From contig NQWY01024832.1 in assembly GCA_019425655.1 (NCBI GenBank), forward strand, positions 1 through 64,000: a DNA stretch of 64,000 nt, read 5' to 3'. This document shows positions 61,166 through 64,000 of this stretch, in pieces; position 1 is the stretch's first letter, and each line of letters opens with the position of its first letter. Origin of the DNA: Rhizophagus prolifer. Its lineage: Eukaryota; Glomeromycota; Glomeromycetes; Glomerales; Glomeraceae. A model generated the notes under the pieces. That model made no database searches and was not told the origin of the DNA. It worked only from the letters and a program-made list of their open reading frames with translations. The position numbers and the translations under genes are program-made.

Positions 61166-62100
61166 ATGAAAAAATCAGTCGGAATTATCGGAGCCAACGG
61201 TTACACAGGAAGCGAACTTGTTCGATTGCTGGCTTTTCATCCGAATATAGAATTAAAGTTTTTGTTCAGCCGTTCCAATTCCGGAGTGAAGATTTCAGAA
61301 TTATATCCACGAAGGAAATTTCACAAACCGACATTCTTTTTCTTTGCCTTCCACACAAAGAAAGTCAGAATTGGCTGAATGAAAACAAAGTGTCAGAGGA
61401 AACTTTGATTATTGATTTAGGAAACGATTTTCGATTGGATGGTGATTTTGGAAACAGAAATTTTATCTACGGTTTGCCGGAAATTTTTTTTAATGAAATC
61501 CAAGGTTCTAAAAGTATTGCTAATCCGGGATGTTTTGCAACTGCGATTCAGTTGGCATTATTGCCTTTAGCGAAAGAAAATCTGCTGAAAGATATTTATA
61601 CAACAGGTATTACAGGTTCAACCGGAGCTGGACAGTCGTTGCAGGCGACAACGCATTTCACTTGGAGAAATGACAATATTTCCGCGTACAAAACTTTGAA
61701 TCATCAGCACGTTGATGAGATTTTAAAACAAGTCAATTCGCTGAATAATCAAGAAGTAGAGCTCAATTTTGTTCCGTGGCGAGGCAATTTTGCAAGAGGG
61801 ATTTTCACAAGCTCTATTATCGGATGTGATTGGAAATTGGAGAAGATTTACTCTTTATATAAAGACTTTTACAAGGATTCATCTTTTGTGAAAGTTTCAG
61901 AAAAAACGATTGATATGAAACAAGTTGTTAATACCAATTTCTGCGTTATCCAAATCGAAAAACAAGGAAATAAAATAGCAGTTCATTCAGCGATTGACAA
62001 CCTTTTGAAAGGCGCATCCGGACAAGCTGTCCAAAATATGAATATTGCCAATGGCTGGGAGCAAAATTTAGGTTTGAATTTAAAACCTTTAGCGTTCTAA
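61166..62100 (+). pseudogene. argC: N-acetyl-gamma-glutamyl-phosphate reductase, frame broken near the 5' end
   Basis: Third enzyme of arginine synthesis (NADPH-dependent reduction of N-acetylglutamyl phosphate). The first frame starts at 61166 (KKSVGIIGANGYTGSELVRLLAFHPN, the NADP-binding motif) and is family-like to SGVKISELYP (about 61312). The rest, from SQTDILFLCLPHKESQNWL to the end with ANPGCFATAIQLALLPL (catalytic Cys) and HQHVDEI, lies in another frame that is open from 61111. About ten residues usually found between the two parts seem missing as well. Either a deletion-plus-frameshift inactivates the gene or the assembly is wrong here. Confidence 0.88.
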
Positions 62101-62159
62101 ACTTTGCGACTTAAAAGCAGTTTGAAAATAAAAAATCTTTGCGCTCTTTGCGTTAAAAA
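62101..62159 (+). repeat. Repeat B before argD
   Basis: ACTTTGCGACTTAAAAGCAG, TTTGAAAATAAAAAATC, TTTGCGCTCTTTGCGTTA; the close partner of 61091-61150. It ends 11 nt before the argD ATG. Confidence 0.7.
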
Positions 62160-62170
62160 TAAAAAGTAAA

Positions 62171-63343
62171 ATGAATTTATTCAACGTATATCCACTCTTC
62201 AACATCAATCCTGTAAAAGCTCAAGGTTCTTTTCTGTGGGACGAAAACGGTCAGCAATACCTAGATTTTTATGGCGGTCACGCTGTGATTTCCATTGGTC
62301 ACAATCATCCGCATTATGTTGAAAGGTTGAAGAATCAATTGGAGAAAATCAGTTTTTATTCTAATTCTGTGGAGAACAAGATTCAGGAAGAACTGGCTGA
62401 GAAATTAGGAATATTGTCAGGTTACGAAGATTACTCGTTGTTCTTATGTAATTCCGGAGCGGAAGCGAATGAAAATGCCTTGAAGCTGGCTTCATTTCAT
62501 AACGGGAAAAAGAAAGTGGTTTATTTTTCCGAATCATTTCACGGACGAACTTCCGCATCTGTTGCGGTAACTGACAATCCGAAAATCATAGCGCCAGTCA
62601 ACAAATCTGAGAATTTTATCAAATGCGAATTCAATAATTCAGAAGAATTGGAGAAGATTTTTGCAGAAAATCAAAACGAAATTTCTGCTGTAATTGTAGA
62701 AGGAATCCAAGGTGTTGGTGGAATCAATTTATTGAAGGAAGATTTCATTTTAAAGATTGAAAAATTGTGCAAAGACAATAATGCGATTTTGATTTTGGAT
62801 GAAGTTCAGTCGGGTTACGGACGTTCCGGGAAATTCTTTGCGCATCAGGAATTTGACATCAAACCGGATTTGATTACTGTTGCCAAAGGAATGGGAAATG
62901 GATTTCCGATGGGTGGTGTTTTGATTAGTCCAAAATTCCAGGCGAGTTACGGATTATTGGGAACCACGTTTGGCGGAAATCATCTTGCCTGCATTGCAGG
63001 ATTAGCTGTTCTGGAAGTCATTGAAAATGAAAAATTAATCGAAAATTCAGAAAAAATAGGAGCTTACATTGCAGAAAAAATCAAATATTTTCCTCACATC
63101 AAAAACATTAAAAGGCGAGGTCTGATGATTGGAATTGAGCTTGACCAAGCTTGCGCAGATGTCAGGAAAGCATTGCTGTTTGAGCATTTTATTTTCACGG
63201 GCAATGCCAATGACAAGAATGTTCTGCGGATTTTGCCGGCGCTTAACATTTCGGAAAAAGAATCCGATTTGTTCATCAATGCTTTAGAAAAAACTTTGAA
63301 AAAGCTTAACCACAAAAGTAACAAAAGTCTTATTCAGAATTAA
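62171..63343 (+). CDS. argD: Acetylornithine aminotransferase
   Basis: A 390-residue class III PLP aminotransferase that makes N-acetylornithine (or N-succinylornithine in some Bacteroidota) from the semialdehyde. It shows GSFLWDENGQQYLDFYGGHAV, FCNSGAEANENALKLA-like sequence, ILDEVQSGYGRSGKFFAHQ and TVAKGMGNGFPMGG with the PLP lysine. Its place after argC and before the carbamoyltransferase gene fixes the pathway. The start at 62171 follows repeat B. Confidence 0.95.
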   Translation: MNLFNVYPLFNINPVKAQGSFLWDENGQQYLDFYGGHAVISIGHNHPHYVERLKNQLEKISFYSNSVENKIQEELAEKLGILSGYEDYSLFLCNSGAEANENALKLASFHNGKKKVVYFSESFHGRTSASVAVTDNPKIIAPVNKSENFIKCEFNNSEELEKIFAENQNEISAVIVEGIQGVGGINLLKEDFILKIEKLCKDNNAILILDEVQSGYGRSGKFFAHQEFDIKPDLITVAKGMGNGFPMGGVLISPKFQASYGLLGTTFGGNHLACIAGLAVLEVIENEKLIENSEKIGAYIAEKIKYFPHIKNIKRRGLMIGIELDQACADVRKALLFEHFIFTGNANDKNVLRILPALNISEKESDLFINALEKTLKKLNHKSNKSLIQN

Positions 63344-63398
63344 CTGTTTAGACTATACAAAACTTTTGTGCCTTATGTGGTTATAACCTTTGATAAGT

Positions 63399-63470
63399 TT
63401 ACGCCTTTGCGAACCTTAAAAACAATTAGTAGTTAAAAAAATCTTTGCGCGCTTTGCGTTCAAAAAATCT
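63399..63470 (+). repeat. Repeat B before the carbamoyltransferase gene
   Basis: ACGCCTTTGCGAACCTTAAAA, then AAATCTTTGCGCGCTTTGCG and TTCAAAAAA. It ends 4 nt before the ATG at 63475. Confidence 0.65.
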
Positions 63471-63474
63471 TAAA

Positions 63475-64000
63475 ATGAAAAATTTCACTTCGGTTTACGA
63501 TATAGATAATTTGCAGGAAATCATTGCAAAAGCCTTAAAAATAAAAGAAAATCCATTAGGAAATCCAACCAAAGGAAAAGGAAAGACAATTGGTTTGGTT
63601 TTTCTTAATTCCAGCCTTAGAACAAGATTAAGTTCACAAATCGCCGCTCAGAATTTGGGACTGAATGTCCTGGTTCTCAACGCTGCTCAGGAAGCCTGGA
63701 ATCTGGAATTTGCTGACGGAACCGTAATGAACGGCGACACAGTCGAACACATCAAAGATGCGATAGAAGTTCTGAATCAGTATTGCGATATCATTGCCGT
63801 GAGATGTTTTGCGGGAATGAAAAACAAAGAAGATGACGTGAATGAAAGTATTCTTAGTCAATTTCTGAAACATGCGAAAGTCCCTGTTGTTTCTCTGGAA
63901 TCTGCGACACGACATCCATTGCAAAGTTTGGCGGATTGCATCACAATCACCGAAAATTGGACAGAAAATAGAAAACCAAAAGTTGTTTTGACTTGGGCGC
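63475..64000 (+). CDS. argF': N-acetylornithine (or N-succinylornithine) carbamoyltransferase, 3' end outside the window
   Basis: Frame open from the ATG at 63475 to the window edge (175 codons seen). The protein starts MKNFTSVYDIDNLQEII. LNSSLRTRLSSQ is the carbamoyl-phosphate-binding SxRTR motif. LESATRHPLQSLADC is the HPxQxxxD motif in the form typical of the Bacteroidota/Xanthomonas N-acylornithine enzymes and not of ordinary ornithine transcarbamylase, which lacks ESATRHPLQ. It would carbamoylate N-acylornithine, so the pathway passes through acylcitrulline before deacylation. Confidence 0.93.
   Translation, partial: MKNFTSVYDIDNLQEIIAKALKIKENPLGNPTKGKGKTIGLVFLNSSLRTRLSSQIAAQNLGLNVLVLNAAQEAWNLEFADGTVMNGDTVEHIKDAIEVLNQYCDIIAVRCFAGMKNKEDDVNESILSQFLKHAKVPVVSLESATRHPLQSLADCITITENWTENRKPKVVLTWA

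Overview
The window is an AT-rich chromosomal segment of a bacterium in the Flavobacteriia, most like Chryseobacterium, Epilithonimonas or another Weeksellaceae. Supporting signs are type IX secretion sorting domains on surface proteins, promoters of the Bacteroidota type (TTTG, about 20 bp, TAnnTTTG), a GNAT domain tied to argG in an arginine operon that also carries an acetylornithine-type carbamoyltransferase, a ferritin-like/fasciclin/ECF-sigma cluster, and short dispersed repeats between genes. No prophage, transposase, CRISPR array or rRNA was seen.

Layout: 1-5.8 kb is the end of an exopolysaccharide or O-antigen cluster (GT2, a GH39-like membrane-anchored hydrolase, GT4, a cytidylyltransferase-like enzyme, rfbC, a WcaJ-type initiating sugar transferase). 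5.9-18.9 kb is housekeeping: rimO, an RlpA-like protein, an M48 peptidase, groES-groEL, a SusE/F-like T9SS protein, menC, fbp, aspartate kinase and an OlsF-like double acyltransferase. 19-26 kb has two tandem tRNA-Phe genes and a 2229-residue surface protein with 18 cysteine-bearing repeats. 26-41.5 kb carries coaD-ddl, dgkA-like, dnaN, pheT, a frameshifted hemN, queD, a NamZ-like enzyme, an FtsX-like permease and a cysteine synthase. 42-47 kb is a complete cyanophycin locus (cphA, cphB, isoaspartyl peptidase). 48-55 kb has a ClC channel and a stress-type cluster (ECF sigma/anti-sigma, secreted MsrB, fasciclin, two ferritin-like proteins, Crp/Fnr regulator). 55-57 kb is a Crp/Fnr-SDR pair carrying matching palindromic operators. 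57-64 kb has acs and the arginine operon (GNAT-argG fusion, broken argC, argD, start of the N-acylornithine carbamoyltransferase gene).

How the genes work together: the arginine operon and the cyanophycin locus meet metabolically, because cyanophycin stores arginine and aspartate, and the CphB plus isoaspartyl peptidase pair would return them. The Crp/Fnr gene at 56.2-56.7 kb and its SDR neighbour look like one small autoregulated unit, because the same 16-bp palindrome lies upstream of both. Several genes have a TAnnTTTG element ending only 4-5 nt before the start codon, which points to leaderless mRNAs. Two core genes (hemN and argC) appear to have lost an internal piece together with their reading frame, and GNAT and argG are joined in frame, so the assembly at those three places deserves checking.
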